Source: Saccharothrix sp. S26
Lineage (GTDB): Bacteria > Actinomycetota > Actinomycetes > Mycobacteriales > Pseudonocardiaceae
Assembly: GCF_021390395.1 (NCBI RefSeq)
Contig: NZ_JAJUWT010000010.1
Span: 124,001 to 188,000, forward strand
Length of the DNA: 64,000 nt
Reading direction: 5' to 3'
This document shows, in pieces, positions 21,294-31,333 of the stretch. Under the pieces are notes generated by a model. The model did not search any database. It saw only the letters and a list, made by a program, of their open reading frames with translations, and was not told the DNA's origin. The position numbers were made by a program, and so were the translations under genes. Every line of letters starts with the position of its first letter. The stretch's first letter is position 1.

Positions 21294-22529
21294 GTGCGCG
21301 TGTTCGGAGTCGACCCCGGCCTGACCCGGTGCGGGTTCGGCGTGGTCGACGGCGGTGCCGGTCGGACCGTGCGGCCGGTCGCCGTGGACGTCGTGCGCAC
21401 CCCCGCGGACGCCGACCTGGCGTTGCGGCTGCTCCAGCTCTCCGACGCCGTCGAGCAGTGGCTGGACCGCTACGAGCCGCAGGTGGTGGCCATCGAGCGG
21501 GTGTTCAGCCAGCACAACGTGCGCACCGCGATGGGGACGGCGCAGGCGGGCGGCGTGGTCGCCCTGTCGGCCGCGCGGCGCGGGCTGCCGGTGGTGTTCC
21601 ACACGCCGAGCGAGGTCAAGGCCGCCGTGACCGGCTCGGGTCGGGCGGACAAGGCGCAGGTCACCGCCATGGTGACCAAGCTGCTCGGCCTGAAGACCGC
21701 CCCGAAGCCCGCCGACGCCGCCGACGCGCTCGCCCTGGCCATCTGCCACCTGTGGCGCGCGCCGATGCGGTCGAGGCTGGAGGAGGCCCGGGCCAAGGCC
21801 GCCGAGATCGCCCGCACCCACCGCGCGCGGCTGGCGCAGGCCGAGGTGAAGGCGACGGCCACCCCGACGCGCGGCCGAGGTGCGCGGATGGGGGCCGGCC
21901 CGGCGGGGACGGCGAAGGGCGCGGTGTCGGCCACGAGCGCGGCTGCGGCGACAGGCGCGGCTGCGGCGACAGGCGGGGCTGCGGCGGGGGAGGGCGCGGT
22001 TCCGGCTGAGGCCGCGGTGCGGGTAAGGGCAGCGCGGGCAGGGGAGGGCGCGGGGTCGGCCGGTGAGGTGGCGGCGGCGCGGGGTGCGGTGTCGGCCACG
22101 AGTGCGGATGCGGTGACAAGCGCGGCGGCTGCGGCGCGGGGTGCGGTGTCTGCCACGAGTGCGGATGCGGTGACAAGCGCGGCGGCTGCGGCGCGGGGTG
22201 CGGTGTCTGCCACGAGTGCGGATGCGGCGCGGGGTGTGGTTGCGGCTCGGTCCGCGGTGTCGGGCGCGGCGGCGAAGGCGGCTGCGGCGGCAAGCGCAGG
22301 TGCGGCGGCGAAGGGCGCGGCTGCGGTGCGGGCGGGGAAGAACGTGCCGGCCGCTGAGGTGGAGGCAGCCGTGCAAGCCGGGCCGGAGGCGGCACCGGTG
22401 AGGGCGGGGTCGGCGCGGCCCGCGAGGGGCAAGGCCATGCCGGTTGAGGCCGGGTCGGCGGGGGCGGCCAAGATTGGGGCCCGGTCGAAGTCGGCCGGAG
22501 CTGGGAAGACCGGAGGTAGGGGTCAGTGA
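21294..22529 (+). CDS. ruvC: Crossover junction endodeoxyribonuclease RuvC with long Ala-rich tail
   Basis: 411 residues, of which only the first ~185 are RuvC. The core resolves Holliday junctions together with RuvAB and keeps acidic residues D7 ([10 protein letters not shown]), E68 (AIERVF), and D141 and D144 ([12 protein letters not shown]). From about residue 190 to the end is a low-complexity, Ala/Gly/Val/Ser/Thr-rich basic tail of about 220 residues containing 57-bp tandem repeats. Usual RuvC length is 160-190. GTG 21294 is chosen for the GGAGGGG ribosome-binding site and the conserved VRVFGVDPG start. The stop overlaps ruvA (GTGA). Confidence 0.93.
   Translation: MRVFGVDPGLTRCGFGVVDGGAGRTVRPVAVDVVRTPADADLALRLLQLSDAVEQWLDRYEPQVVAIERVFSQHNVRTAMGTAQAGGVVALSAARRGLPVVFHTPSEVKAAVTGSGRADKAQVTAMVTKLLGLKTAPKPADAADALALAICHLWRAPMRSRLEEARAKAAEIARTHRARLAQAEVKATATPTRGRGARMGAGPAGTAKGAVSATSAAAATGAAAATGGAAAGEGAVPAEAAVRVRAARAGEGAGSAGEVAAARGAVSATSADAVTSAAAAARGAVSATSADAVTSAAAAARGAVSATSADAARGVVAARSAVSGAAAKAAAAASAGAAAKGAAAVRAGKNVPAAEVEAAVQAGPEAAPVRAGSARPARGKAMPVEAGSAGAAKIGARSKSAGAGKTGGRGQ
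22083..22226 (+). repeat. 57-bp tandem repeat inside the ruvC tail
   Basis: Two complete near-identical 57-bp units (22083-22139 and 22140-22196) and a partial third to about 22226, in frame, coding [19 protein letters not shown]. They differ by single bases (for example gtcggcc versus gtctgcc). Shorter 18-bp GCGGCTGCGGCGACAGGC repeats lie upstream near 21950-21990. Confidence 0.9.
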
Positions 22530-23116
22530 TCTCGTCGCTGCGCGGGCAGGTGCTGTCCATCGGGCTCGACCACGTCGTCGTCGAGGTCGGCGGCGTCGGC
22601 TACGCCGTGCAGGCCACCCCGGCCACGCTCGCCACCCTGCGCCGGGGCGAGGAGACCCAACTGGCCACGGCGCTGGTCGTGCGCGAGGACTCGCTGACCC
22701 TCTTCGGCTTCGCCGACACCGAGGCGCGGGAGCTGTTCGGGCTGTTGCAGACGGTGTCCGGCATCGGGCCCCGCCTCGCCCTGGCCACGCTGGCCGTCCT
22801 CGAACCGGACAAGCTGCGCGCCGCCCTCGCCGAGGGCAACATCACCGTGCTCACCCAAGTGCCCGGCATCGGCCGCAAGGGCGCCGAGCGCCTCATCATC
22901 GAGCTGCGCGACAAGGTCGGCCAGCTCGCGCCCGCCCCGAGCGCCACCGGCGACACCGGCCAGGTCCGCGCCCAGGTCACCGAGGCCCTGCTCGGCCTCG
23001 GCTTCCCCGCCAAGCAGGCCGAGCAGGCCGTGGACGCGGTGCTGGCCGCCGACGGCGCGCTGGGCACCTCCGAGGTCCTCCGCCGGTCCCTGGCCGCCCT
23101 GGGTCGCAAGCGATGA
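22526..23116 (+). CDS. ruvA: Holliday junction branch-migration protein RuvA
   Basis: A 196-residue DNA-binding subunit that tetramerises on four-way junctions and loads RuvB. OB-fold (1-60, beginning [20 protein letters not shown]), two helix-hairpin-helix motifs (about 70-130; [33 protein letters not shown]) and a C-terminal RuvB-contacting helix domain (about 150-196). The GTG start overlaps the ruvC stop by 4 nt. Confidence 0.97.
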   Translation: MISSLRGQVLSIGLDHVVVEVGGVGYAVQATPATLATLRRGEETQLATALVVREDSLTLFGFADTEARELFGLLQTVSGIGPRLALATLAVLEPDKLRAALAEGNITVLTQVPGIGRKGAERLIIELRDKVGQLAPAPSATGDTGQVRAQVTEALLGLGFPAKQAEQAVDAVLAADGALGTSEVLRRSLAALGRKR

Positions 23117-24165
23117 ACTACGAAGACGACACCCTCAACCCGCTGCCCGACCCGACCGAACGGGATCTCGAGACCACGCTGCGGCCGAAGGACCTGCACG
23201 AGTTCGTCGGCCAGCCCAAGGTCCGCGAACAGCTCGAACTGGTCCTGCGCGGCGCGATGCAACGCGGCGCGCCGCCCGACCACGTGCTGCTGTCCGGCCC
23301 GCCCGGCCTGGGCAAGACCAGCCTCGCCATGATCATCGCCGCCGAGCTGGGCGCGTCACTGCGCATCACCTCCGGCCCCGCCCTGGAACGCGCGGGCGAC
23401 CTCGCCGCGATGCTGTCCAACCTGGTCGAGGGCGACGTGCTGTTCATCGACGAGATCCACCGGATGGCCCGGCCCGCCGAGGAGATGCTCTACCTGGCGA
23501 TGGAGGACTTCCGCGTCGACGTGGTCGTCGGCAAGGGGCCCGGCGCGACCAGCATCCCCCTCGACATCGCCCCGTTCACGCTGGTCGGGGCCACCACCCG
23601 GTCCGGCGCGCTGACCGGGCCGCTGCGCGACCGGTTCGGCTTCACCGGGCACATGGAGTTCTACAGCGCCGACGAGCTGGAGCTCATCGTCCGCCGGTCG
23701 GCCCGCATCCTCGGCGTCGACCTGCGCGAGGACGGCGGCCGGGAGATCGCCGGCCGCTCCCGCGGCACGCCCCGCATCGCCAACCGCCTGCTCCGCCGGG
23801 TTCGGGACTACGCAGAGGTGCGGGCGGACGGCGCGGTGACCCTGGAGGTCGCCCGCGACGCCCTGCGCGTCTACGACGTGGACGAGCTGGGCCTGGACCG
23901 GTTGGACCGGGCGGTCCTGGGCGCGCTGGTCCGCTCGTTCGGTGGAGGCCCCGTCGGCGTCTCCACGCTGGCCGTCGCGGTGGGTGAGGAGCCGACCACG
24001 GTCGAGGAGGTCTGCGAGCCCTACCTGGTGCGCGCGGGCATGCTGGCCCGCACGCCGCGTGGTCGGGTCGCCACCGCCGCCGCCTGGTTGCACCTCGGCC
24101 TCCAGCCCCCGTCGCACGCGCCGGGGGAGGCCACCCGATCCCTGTTCGACGACGCCACCGAGTGA
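23113..24165 (+). CDS. ruvB: Holliday junction branch-migration ATPase RuvB
   Basis: A 350-residue AAA+ motor. Walker [10 protein letters not shown], Walker [10 protein letters not shown], sensor 1 LVGATTRSG, Arg-finger segment GPLRDRFGF, and a C-terminal winged helix ([17 protein letters not shown]). ATG 23113 overlaps the ruvA stop (ATGA); the open frame extends much further upstream but is not coding there. Last gene of the SOS-boxed ruvCAB unit. Confidence 0.97.
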   Translation: MNYEDDTLNPLPDPTERDLETTLRPKDLHEFVGQPKVREQLELVLRGAMQRGAPPDHVLLSGPPGLGKTSLAMIIAAELGASLRITSGPALERAGDLAAMLSNLVEGDVLFIDEIHRMARPAEEMLYLAMEDFRVDVVVGKGPGATSIPLDIAPFTLVGATTRSGALTGPLRDRFGFTGHMEFYSADELELIVRRSARILGVDLREDGGREIAGRSRGTPRIANRLLRRVRDYAEVRADGAVTLEVARDALRVYDVDELGLDRLDRAVLGALVRSFGGGPVGVSTLAVAVGEEPTTVEEVCEPYLVRAGMLARTPRGRVATAAAWLHLGLQPPSHAPGEATRSLFDDATE

Positions 24166-24262
24166 TCGGGACAACTCACCTGGCACAATCGGCAGCGGCA
24201 CCCCAGAAATTCGGACGTACCGGGCGCTGATCGCACCCGCCCGTCCGGTTGATCGGAGAATG

Positions 24263-24628
24263 ATGGACCTGTCCTCCTTGATGTTCCCGCTGCTGCTCGT
24301 GCTGCTCGCGGTGCCGCTGTTCCTCAGCGCCCGCAAGCAGAAGCGGGCCGTCGCCGAACAGCAGGCGCTGCTGAACTCCCTGGAGCCGGGTGACCGGGTC
24401 ATGACCACCTCCGGGCTGTACGCGACGGTGGCCGGCGTGAACGACGAAGACAACACGATCGACCTCGAGATCGCCGACGGCGTGGTGACCACTTGGCTCC
24501 GCCAGGCCATCCGCGAGAAGGTTGTCGTGGACACCGAGACCGACGCGGTCGTGGACGACGTCGAGGACGCCGACGCCGTCGACGAGACCGCCGACGTCGC
24601 CCGCGCACAGCAGGAGAGCAAGAAGTAA
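24263..24628 (+). CDS. yajC: Preprotein translocase subunit YajC
   Basis: A 121-residue single-pass membrane protein that associates with SecDF. One N-terminal helix (FPLLLVLLAVPLFLSARKQK) is followed by the conserved segment LEPGDRVMTTSGLYATVAGV and an acidic C-terminal tail (DTETDAVVDDVEDADAVDE). ATG-ATG at 24260/24263; the second is better spaced from GGAG. It lies upstream of secD, with a hairpin between them. Confidence 0.92.
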   Translation: MDLSSLMFPLLLVLLAVPLFLSARKQKRAVAEQQALLNSLEPGDRVMTTSGLYATVAGVNDEDNTIDLEIADGVVTTWLRQAIREKVVVDTETDAVVDDVEDADAVDETADVARAQQESKK

Positions 24629-24653
24629 CCCGCAGTAACCAGCGAACCCCTCG

Positions 24654-24691
24654 GCCTGGAGCCGGCAACTGTCAACGTGCCGACTCCAGGC
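24654..24691 (+). other. Stem-loop between yajC and secD
   Basis: Arms GCCTGGAGCCGGCA (24654-24667) and TGCCGACTCCAGGC (24678-24691), 14 bp with a single mismatch and a 10-nt loop. It could be a partial terminator for yajC, leaving secD with its own promoter in the 77 bp that follow, or an mRNA-stability element. Confidence 0.5.
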
Positions 24692-24768
24692 AGTGACGCG
24701 CAGCTCACACCATCAGGGGTACGCTGCGGCCTCGCTGACCTTGTCAACTATCAGGAGACGGACGGACC

Positions 24769-26610
24769 GTGGCACCTCCGGCCGGGCAAATCCGCCCCGC
24801 GAAGTACCTGGGCGCATTTGTCCTCATCGTGGTCGCGCTGTACTCCCTGGTGTTCTTCACCGGGAACGGCAAGGCGACACCCAAGCTCGGCATCGACCTC
24901 CAGGGTGGCACCCGTGTCACGCTGACCGCCCGGGCTCCTGATGGGAAAACGCCCTCGGAAGAGTCGCTCAACCAGGCGCGCGCGCTCATCGAGACGCGCG
25001 TCAACGGTCTGGGCGTGGCCGGTCCCGAGGTCATCCGTGACGGCACCAACCTGGTCATCACGGTCCCCGGCTCGGACAGCGAGGGCGCCAAGCGCCTCGG
25101 CCAGACGGCGAAGCTGAACTTCCGCAAGGTCATCGGCTCGCCGGTGCCCAACGCGCCGGAGCCCGCGCCGAGCAGCACCCCGTCCACCTCGGGTTCCGCC
25201 GCGCCGTCCACGTCGGGTTCGGCCGCGCCGACCGAGACCGCGGGTTCCGCCGCGCCGACCACGACCGCCCAGGGCCGCCCGGCCCCGGCGCTCGAAGGCC
25301 AGCCGGAGACGACGACCCCGCCGGCCGAGACGACGACGCCGCCCGCCGACCCGTCCGCGCCCGCGGAGCAGCCGCCCGCCCAGTCGCAGGTCGACTGCCG
25401 CGCGGTGTTCCAGGGCCAGTACTCCGACGACCCGACCAAGGCCATCGAGGAGTCCCGCACCTGCCGGCAGGACCCGCAGCTGACGACGCTGGACGCGCAG
25501 ACCGTGTCCCAGGCGCTCGGCGCGTTCACCTGCCCCACGGTCGACCCGCTCATCGGCAACGACGACCCGGCGCTGCCGCTGCTGACCTGCAACCAGGACC
25601 GCACCGAGAAGTACGTGCTCGCGCCCGTCACCCCGCCCACCGACGGCAGCGTGAAGGACGACGACTTCAGCCTGTACTCGCGGCTGACCGGTGAGGACAT
25701 CGACAACGCGGTCGCCGGCACCGACCCGCAGGGCGCGGGCTTCGTGGTCGACCTCACCTTCAAGGGCGAGGGCGGCAAGAAGTGGGGCCAGTTCACCTCG
25801 GCGAACGTCTCGCAGCAGGTCGCCGTCGTGCTCGACAGCCAGGTCGTGTCCGCGCCGAACATCAACGAGCCCATCCTCGGCGGTTCGACGCAGATCAGCG
25901 GCAAGTTCAGCCAGGCGGACGCCACCAGCCTCGCCAACGTGCTCAAGTACGGCTCGCTGCCGCTGTCGTTCGAGGCCTCCGAGGCCGAGACGGTGTCCGC
26001 GACGCTGGGCCTGGCCTCGCTGGAGGCCGGTCTGATCGCCGGCGGCATCGGCCTGCTGCTGGTGTTCATCTACTGCCTGTTCTACTACCGCCTGCTGGGC
26101 GTGCTGACGATCCTGTCGCTGGCCCTGTCCGGTGTGGTCGTCTACGCCGTGCTGGTGCTGCTGGGTCGCTTGATCGGCTTCACCCTCGACCTCGCGGGCA
26201 TCGCCGGTTTCATCGTGTCGATCGGTATCACCGCGGACTCGTTCGTGGTGTTCTTCGAACGGCTCAAGGACGAGATGCGCGAGGGCCGGTCGTTCCGGTC
26301 CGCGGTGCCGCGCGCCTGGGTCCGCTCCCGCCGCACGATCCTGTCCGCGGACGCGGTCAGCTTCCTGGCCTCGGCCATCCTGTACGTGATCGCCGTCGGC
26401 CAGGTGAAGGGCTTCGCGTTCACCCTCGGCATGTCGACCGTGCTCGACCTGGTCGTGGTCTTCCTGGTCACGCACCCGCTGGTCAGCATGATCTCCAAGT
26501 CGAAGCGCCTGTCGAACCCGAGGCTCGTGGGTCTGGGCGGCGCCGTCCAAGCGGCGGTCGACGACCGCGCGCTGTCGGGTGCGAAGAGCACCGCTGTGAA
26601 GGAGGTCTGA
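24769..26610 (+). CDS. secD: Protein translocase subunit SecD
   Basis: A 613-residue Sec accessory subunit that uses the proton gradient to complete export. TM1 (about 15-33), the motif LGIDLQGGTRVTL, a large extracytoplasmic P1 domain, and five further helices (about 420-590), with LDLAGIAGFIVSIGITADSF in the proton path. Between residues ~125 and ~205 is an inserted Pro/Thr/Ser/Ala linker with GSAAP repeats, longer than in proteobacterial SecD but common in actinobacteria. GTG start. Confidence 0.95.
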   Translation: MAPPAGQIRPAKYLGAFVLIVVALYSLVFFTGNGKATPKLGIDLQGGTRVTLTARAPDGKTPSEESLNQARALIETRVNGLGVAGPEVIRDGTNLVITVPGSDSEGAKRLGQTAKLNFRKVIGSPVPNAPEPAPSSTPSTSGSAAPSTSGSAAPTETAGSAAPTTTAQGRPAPALEGQPETTTPPAETTTPPADPSAPAEQPPAQSQVDCRAVFQGQYSDDPTKAIEESRTCRQDPQLTTLDAQTVSQALGAFTCPTVDPLIGNDDPALPLLTCNQDRTEKYVLAPVTPPTDGSVKDDDFSLYSRLTGEDIDNAVAGTDPQGAGFVVDLTFKGEGGKKWGQFTSANVSQQVAVVLDSQVVSAPNINEPILGGSTQISGKFSQADATSLANVLKYGSLPLSFEASEAETVSATLGLASLEAGLIAGGIGLLLVFIYCLFYYRLLGVLTILSLALSGVVVYAVLVLLGRLIGFTLDLAGIAGFIVSIGITADSFVVFFERLKDEMREGRSFRSAVPRAWVRSRRTILSADAVSFLASAILYVIAVGQVKGFAFTLGMSTVLDLVVVFLVTHPLVSMISKSKRLSNPRLVGLGGAVQAAVDDRALSGAKSTAVKEV

Positions 26611-26611
26611 C

Positions 26612-27808
26612 GTGGCCGAGACGAAGAAGGCAGGCGTCTTCCATCGCCTCTACGTCGGCAACGGCGCGTTCGACATCGTCGGCAAGCGCAAGCGCTGGTA
26701 CGTGATCTTCGGGGTCATCCTGCTGGTCTGCGTCCTGTCGATCGTGTTGAAGGGCTTCAACCGCGGCATCGACTTCACCGGTGGCACGCGCATCCAGATG
26801 CCCGCCACCAGCTCGTCGGGCACGATCAGCGTCGAGGCGGCCAAGGAGTCGTTCGAGAAGGCCCTCGGCAAGGAGCCCGCCGCCACGCAGACCGTGGGCA
26901 CGGGCGACTCGGCGACCATCCAGATCCGGTCGGAGACGCTGAACGCCGACCAGGTCGCGACGCTCAAGACCGCGCTCAACGACGACCTCAAGCCCAACGG
27001 CGGCACGCAGGCGATCAGCGACAGCGCCGTCTCGGCCTCGTGGGGCGGTGAGATCACCAGCCAGGCGTTGATCGCGCTGTTGGTGTTCTTCGTCGCCGTG
27101 ATGATCTTCCTGGCGCTGTACTTCGAGCTGTCGATGGCGATCGCCGCGCTCGTCGCGGTGCTGCACGACGTGCTGATCACGGCGGGCGTGTACTCGCTGG
27201 TCGGCTTCGAGGTCTCGCCGGCCACGGTCATCGGCCTGCTCACCATTCTCGGCTTCTCGCTGTACGACACGGTGGTCGTGTTCGACAAGGTCCGGGAGAA
27301 CACCCGCGGCCTGCTCGGCCTGACCCGCCGCACCTACGGCGAGGCCGCGAACCTGGCGGTCAACCAGACCCTGATGCGGTCGATCAACACCTCGTTGATC
27401 GCGCTGCTGCCGGTGCTGGGCCTGCTCGCGATCGGCGTCGGCCTGCTCGGCGTCGGCACGCTGAAGGACCTGGCGCTGGTGCAGCTCACCGGTATCGCGA
27501 TCGGCGCGCTGTCCTCGATCTTCATCGCGACCCCGGTCGCGGTGGACCTGAAGATGCGCGACGCCCGTTACAAGGCGCAGGCCGCTCGGGTGCAGGCGCG
27601 CCGGGCGAACCTGGCCCGCAAGGCCGCCGCCGGTGAGGCCACCGCGGGCGAGGTCGCGGGCGGTGACGTCGTGGAGTCGACCGACGACGAGTCGTTGCAG
27701 GCCGAGTTGCGCAAGGAGAAGGCCATGGCGGCCGCGGCGGGCGTGCCCACGCGGACCGGCAAGGCAAGCGACGCGCGGCGTCGTCCGACGGGCAAGAAGC
27801 ACCGTTGA
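26612..27808 (+). CDS. secF: Protein translocase subunit SecF
   Basis: A 398-residue partner of SecD with six helices: FNRGIDFTGGTRIQM after TM1, IAALVAVLHDVLITAG and ATVIGLLTILGFSLYDTVVV in the membrane core, and a basic cytoplasmic tail (residues ~310-398, RYKAQAARVQARRANLARK) that is longer than usual. It begins 1 nt after the secD stop. Its own stop overlaps the apt start. Confidence 0.95.
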   Translation: MAETKKAGVFHRLYVGNGAFDIVGKRKRWYVIFGVILLVCVLSIVLKGFNRGIDFTGGTRIQMPATSSSGTISVEAAKESFEKALGKEPAATQTVGTGDSATIQIRSETLNADQVATLKTALNDDLKPNGGTQAISDSAVSASWGGEITSQALIALLVFFVAVMIFLALYFELSMAIAALVAVLHDVLITAGVYSLVGFEVSPATVIGLLTILGFSLYDTVVVFDKVRENTRGLLGLTRRTYGEAANLAVNQTLMRSINTSLIALLPVLGLLAIGVGLLGVGTLKDLALVQLTGIAIGALSSIFIATPVAVDLKMRDARYKAQAARVQARRANLARKAAAGEATAGEVAGGDVVESTDDESLQAELRKEKAMAAAAGVPTRTGKASDARRRPTGKKHR

Positions 27809-28323
27809 AGCTCGATCGCGCCCTAGGGCTGCTGCGTGAGGTCCCGGACTTCCCCCTGCCGGGGGTCGTGTTCCGGGACCTCACGCCGGTCCTCGCCGAC
27901 CCGGACGCGCTGCGCTCCGTGGTCGACGCCCTGCAGGACAAGATCCACCCCGACACCCAGGTGGTGGCCGCGATCGAGTCGCGCGGCTTCCTGCTGGGCG
28001 CGGCGCTCGGCTACGGCTGGCACTACGGCGTCGTGCCGCTGCGCAAGCCGGGCAAGCTGCCGGCCGTGGCGCACCGGGTCACCTACGACCTGGAGTACGG
28101 GACGGCCACCCTGGAGCTGCCCGCGGAGGCCATCGTGCCCGGTCAGCACGTCGTCGTGGTGGACGACGTGCTGGCGACCGGCGGGACGGCCGCGGCGGCG
28201 TGCGAGCTGGTCGAGCGGGCCGGTGGTGTGGTGACGGGTGTGTCGGTGGTGCTGGAGATCCCCGGGCTGGGCGGGCGTGAACGGCTGGTCGGTCGAGAGG
28301 TCAACGCCCTGCTGACGGTGTGA
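27805..28323 (+). CDS. apt: Adenine phosphoribosyltransferase
   Basis: A 172-residue purine-salvage enzyme converting adenine and PRPP to AMP. The PRPP-binding motif is VVVVDDVLATGGTAAAA (about 112-128); the hood loop is near AAIESRGFLLGA. The TTG start overlaps the secF stop by 4 nt, the arrangement expected for the conserved secDF-apt-relA order of actinobacteria. Confidence 0.95.
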   Translation: MKLDRALGLLREVPDFPLPGVVFRDLTPVLADPDALRSVVDALQDKIHPDTQVVAAIESRGFLLGAALGYGWHYGVVPLRKPGKLPAVAHRVTYDLEYGTATLELPAEAIVPGQHVVVVDDVLATGGTAAAACELVERAGGVVTGVSVVLEIPGLGGRERLVGREVNALLTV

Positions 28324-28525
28324 CGACGTCCTGCTGACGGCGTGACCCGGTCCCGGCAGGCCCGCTGACCTGGTTTTCGACACCTCCGGCCGGTGGCCAC
28401 AGGTCGGCCGTTGGGGGCGTTCAGCCTGGTGGGCGGCGATTGGTCGGGCTGATTCACAACTGCTGCTCGTCGTGTGAACCGCACCGCTCATCGGCTCGTT
28501 GCCGAGGCAGGCCCCGCAACGGAGT

Positions 28526-28531
28526 TATCCT
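28526..28531 (+). promoter_or_regulatory. Possible -10 element TATCCT before relA
   Basis: TATCCT lies 25 nt before the TTG start in the 233-bp gap after apt; no convincing -35 at 17 bp. The remainder of the gap shows no gene. Confidence 0.35.
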
Positions 28532-28556
28532 CGGTTCCTAGACCCGAGGAGCGTGG

Positions 28557-30857
28557 TTGAGCCAGGACACCGAACCCGCCCAGACGTCGCAGCCCGTGCC
28601 CGCACGGCCGCCGTCGGCGACGAGGCGCGTGCGCGCGCGGCTGGCACGTCGGATCACCGCCCAGCGCGCCGCGCCGGTCAAGCAGGTGCTCGAACCGCTG
28701 GCCGCCGTCCACCGCGACCTGCACCCGAAGGCCGACCTGGCGCTGCTCCAGCACGCCTACGACGTCGCGGAGGAGAAGCACCGACCCCAGCGGCGCAAGT
28801 CCGGCGACCCCTACATCACCCACCCGCTGGCCGTGGCGACCATCCTGGCCGAGCTGGGCATGGACACGACCACGCTGGTCGCGGCCCTGCTGCACGACAC
28901 GGTGGAGGACACCGACTACTCGCTGGACCAGCTGCGGGTCGACTTCGGCAACGAGGTCGCGCTGCTGGTCGACGGCGTCACGAAGCTGGACAAGGTCAAG
29001 CTCGGCGCGGCGGCCGAGGCCGAGACCATCCGCAAGATGGTCATCGCCATGGCCAAGGACCCCCGGGTGCTGGTCATCAAGCTCGCCGACCGCCTGCACA
29101 ACATGCGCACCATGCGGTTCCTGCCGCCCGAGAAGCAGGCCCGCAAGGCGCGCGAGACGCTGGAGGTGCTGGCCCCGCTGGCGCACCGGCTCGGCATGGC
29201 GACGGTGAAGTGGGAGCTGGAGGACCTGGCGTTCGCGATCCTCCAGCCCAAGAAGTACGACGAGATCGTGCGCCTGGTGGCCAACCGCGCCCCGTCCCGC
29301 GACACCTACCTCGGCGGCGTGATCAAGGAGCTGTCCCAGCAGTTGGCCGGTGCGCAGATCACCGCCAAGGTCGAGGGCAGGCCCAAGCACTACTACTCGA
29401 TCCACCAGAAGATGATCGTGCGCGGTCGGGACTTCGACGACATCCACGACCTGGTCGGCGTGCGCATCCAGGTGGACGAGGTGCGCGACTGCTACGCGGC
29501 CATGGGCGTGGTGCACGCGCTGTGGCAGCCCATGCCCGGCCGGTTCAAGGACTACATCGCGCAGCCCCGGTTCGGCGTCTACCAGTCGTTGCACACGACC
29601 GTCATCGGACCGGACGGCAAGCCGCTGGAAGTGCAGATCCGGACCTACGACATGCACCGGACCGCCGAGTACGGCATCGCGGCGCACTGGCGGTACAAGG
29701 AGACGCGCGGCACGCACAGCGGCAAGGGCGTCGAGGTCGACGAGATGGCCTGGATGCGGCAGCTGCTGGACTGGCAGCGGGAGGCCGCCGACCCCGGCGA
29801 GTTCCTGGAGTCGCTGCGGTTCGACCTGGCCGCGCGGGAGATCTTCGTCTTCACGCCGAAGGGCGACGTGGTGACGTTGCCGACCGGGTCGACGCCGGTG
29901 GACTTCGCCTACGCCGTGCACACCGAGGTGGGTCACCGGTGCATCGGGGCACGGGTGAACGGCCGGCTGGTCGCGCTGGAGCGCAAGCTCGAGAACGGCG
30001 AGGTCATCGAGATCTTCACCTCGAAGGCCGAGGGCGCGGGGCCGTCCCGCGACTGGCTGTCGTTCGCGGCGTCGCCCAGGGCCAAGGCGAAGATCAAGCA
30101 GTGGTTCGCGAAGGAGCGCAAGGAAGAGGCCATCGAGGTCGGCAAGGACGCCATCGCGAAGGAGGTCCGACGCGTCGGGCTGCCCTTGCAGCGGCTGGTC
30201 TCGGCCGATTCGATGGGCGCGCTGTCGAAGGAGCTGCACTACCCCGACGTGTCGGCGCTGTACGCGGCCGTGGGGGAGGGCCACACCTCCGCCCGGCACG
30301 TCGTGCAGCGGCTGGTGGCGCAGCTCGGCGGGGTCGAGCACGCCGAGGACGAGCTGGCAGAGCGCTCGACGCCGTCCACGGTGGCTCGGCGACGGGTCAC
30401 CGGTGACGCCGGCGTCATCGTCAAGGACGCGGCCGACGTGTGGGTGAAGCTGGCGCGGTGCTGCACGCCGGTGCCGGGGGACGACATCCTGGGTTTCGTG
30501 ACGCGTGGCGGCGGGGTGTCCGTGCACCGGACCGACTGCACGAACGCGGACGAGCTGCTGAAGACGCCCGAGCGGTTGCTGGACGTCGAGTGGGCCCCGT
30601 CGTCGTCCTCGGTGTTCCTGGTGGCGATCCAGGTGGAGGCGCTGGACAGGCACCGGTTGCTGTCGGACGTGACGAAGGTGCTCGCCGACGAGAAGGTCAA
30701 CATCCTGTCGGCGTCGGTGACGACGTCGCGGGACCGGGTGGCGGTGTCGCGCTTCTCGTTCGAGATGGGCGATCCGAAGCACCTCGGTCACGTGTTGAAG
30801 GCGGTGCGGAGTGTTGAGGGCGTGTACGACGTGTATCGGGTGACGTCGGCGTCGTAG
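28557..30857 (+). CDS. relA: Bifunctional (p)ppGpp synthetase/hydrolase (RelA/SpoT, Rel)
   Basis: A 766-residue stringent-response enzyme. HD hydrolase domain (about 75-220; [11 protein letters not shown] with catalytic His-Asp, then [12 protein letters not shown]), synthetase domain (about 270-390; [32 protein letters not shown]), TGS domain (about 430-490; [20 protein letters not shown]), a zinc-finger/helical region with CCTP, and a C-terminal ACT domain (about 690-766). Both catalytic halves look intact. The TTG start has GAGGAG 5 nt upstream. Confidence 0.96.
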   Translation: MSQDTEPAQTSQPVPARPPSATRRVRARLARRITAQRAAPVKQVLEPLAAVHRDLHPKADLALLQHAYDVAEEKHRPQRRKSGDPYITHPLAVATILAELGMDTTTLVAALLHDTVEDTDYSLDQLRVDFGNEVALLVDGVTKLDKVKLGAAAEAETIRKMVIAMAKDPRVLVIKLADRLHNMRTMRFLPPEKQARKARETLEVLAPLAHRLGMATVKWELEDLAFAILQPKKYDEIVRLVANRAPSRDTYLGGVIKELSQQLAGAQITAKVEGRPKHYYSIHQKMIVRGRDFDDIHDLVGVRIQVDEVRDCYAAMGVVHALWQPMPGRFKDYIAQPRFGVYQSLHTTVIGPDGKPLEVQIRTYDMHRTAEYGIAAHWRYKETRGTHSGKGVEVDEMAWMRQLLDWQREAADPGEFLESLRFDLAAREIFVFTPKGDVVTLPTGSTPVDFAYAVHTEVGHRCIGARVNGRLVALERKLENGEVIEIFTSKAEGAGPSRDWLSFAASPRAKAKIKQWFAKERKEEAIEVGKDAIAKEVRRVGLPLQRLVSADSMGALSKELHYPDVSALYAAVGEGHTSARHVVQRLVAQLGGVEHAEDELAERSTPSTVARRRVTGDAGVIVKDAADVWVKLARCCTPVPGDDILGFVTRGGGVSVHRTDCTNADELLKTPERLLDVEWAPSSSSVFLVAIQVEALDRHRLLSDVTKVLADEKVNILSASVTTSRDRVAVSRFSFEMGDPKHLGHVLKAVRSVEGVYDVYRVTSAS

Positions 30858-30893
30858 GGCGCAGGTAAAAGATTAAAAGAGGAAGATCAAAAG

Positions 30894-31122
30894 AGTCCTC
30901 GCCGGACGGGCAGATCAGCAGGATGACCCCGACTACTGCGGGATGTTCCTGTTGCGTTGTGGGTCGGGTTTCGTGTCATCCCGCCGACCTCCACAAGGGC
31001 TACCACACGCGTCAAGGGGGGCGCGGGCCATCAGTGAAGGCCGTGGGTATCGGTGAACCCGCGCCCCCCTTGACACGTGCGGTAGGGCTGCGCCAGGTCG
31101 GCGGGATGACACGAAGCCCTCC
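30894..31122 (+). repeat. Palindromic repeat, copy 1 (downstream of relA)
   Basis: About 229 bp nearly identical (around ten differences by eye) to the reverse complement of 35137-35365. Inside is a 146-bp imperfect palindrome (30970-31115): 21-bp perfect outer arms beginning TTCGTGTCATCCCGCCGACC, a 17-bp perfect inner arm GTCAAGGGGGGCGCGGG, and a ~30-nt loop. It codes for nothing obvious. It occupies the space between two converging genes (relA and the small minus-strand gene at 31169). The left flank is A-rich (AAAAGATTAAAAGAGG), unlike the surroundings. Confidence 0.9.
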
Positions 31123-31168
31123 TTTTGCGATGGCTCGCAGGTTGCGATGGCTCGCAGGGACGGCGCGG

Positions 31169-31333
31169 CTAGCGGTTCCGTCGGGTGGTGCGGACGGATT
31201 TCACCGTGTAGGCGATCGCGCCGAGGATGAGCAGGAGCCCGATGCCCTGGAGGCCCGGTGAGTCGTCGGCCCCTCCGAGGATGACACCGGCGATGCCCAG
31301 CACGGTCATGAAGCCTGCGACGAAGAAGGTCAT
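31169..31333 (-). CDS. Small two-helix membrane protein (54 aa)
   Basis: A short frame: MTFFVAGFMTVLGIAGVILG, then a short loop with GADDSPGLQ, a second hydrophobic stretch IGLLLILGAIAYTV, and a basic end KSVRTTRRNR. Two predicted transmembrane hairpin helices with a positive C-terminus. Codon use is GC3-rich like its neighbours, which supports coding. No family recognised. The ATG follows an AT-rich palindromic box directly, so the mRNA would be leaderless or nearly so. Terminates against the repeat at 30894-31122. Confidence 0.6.
   Translation of the reverse strand: MTFFVAGFMTVLGIAGVILGGADDSPGLQGIGLLLILGAIAYTVKSVRTTRRNR

Noticed and set aside
22083-22529. Frameshift or assembly error explaining the long RuvC tail
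   Set aside because: The frame continues open for over 200 codons and meets ruvA in the normal 4-nt overlap; an error would more likely break this.
30970-31115. CRISPR or tRNA-like structure
   Set aside because: It is a single large palindrome with no spacer array and no tRNA features (no CCA end, no T-loop consensus).
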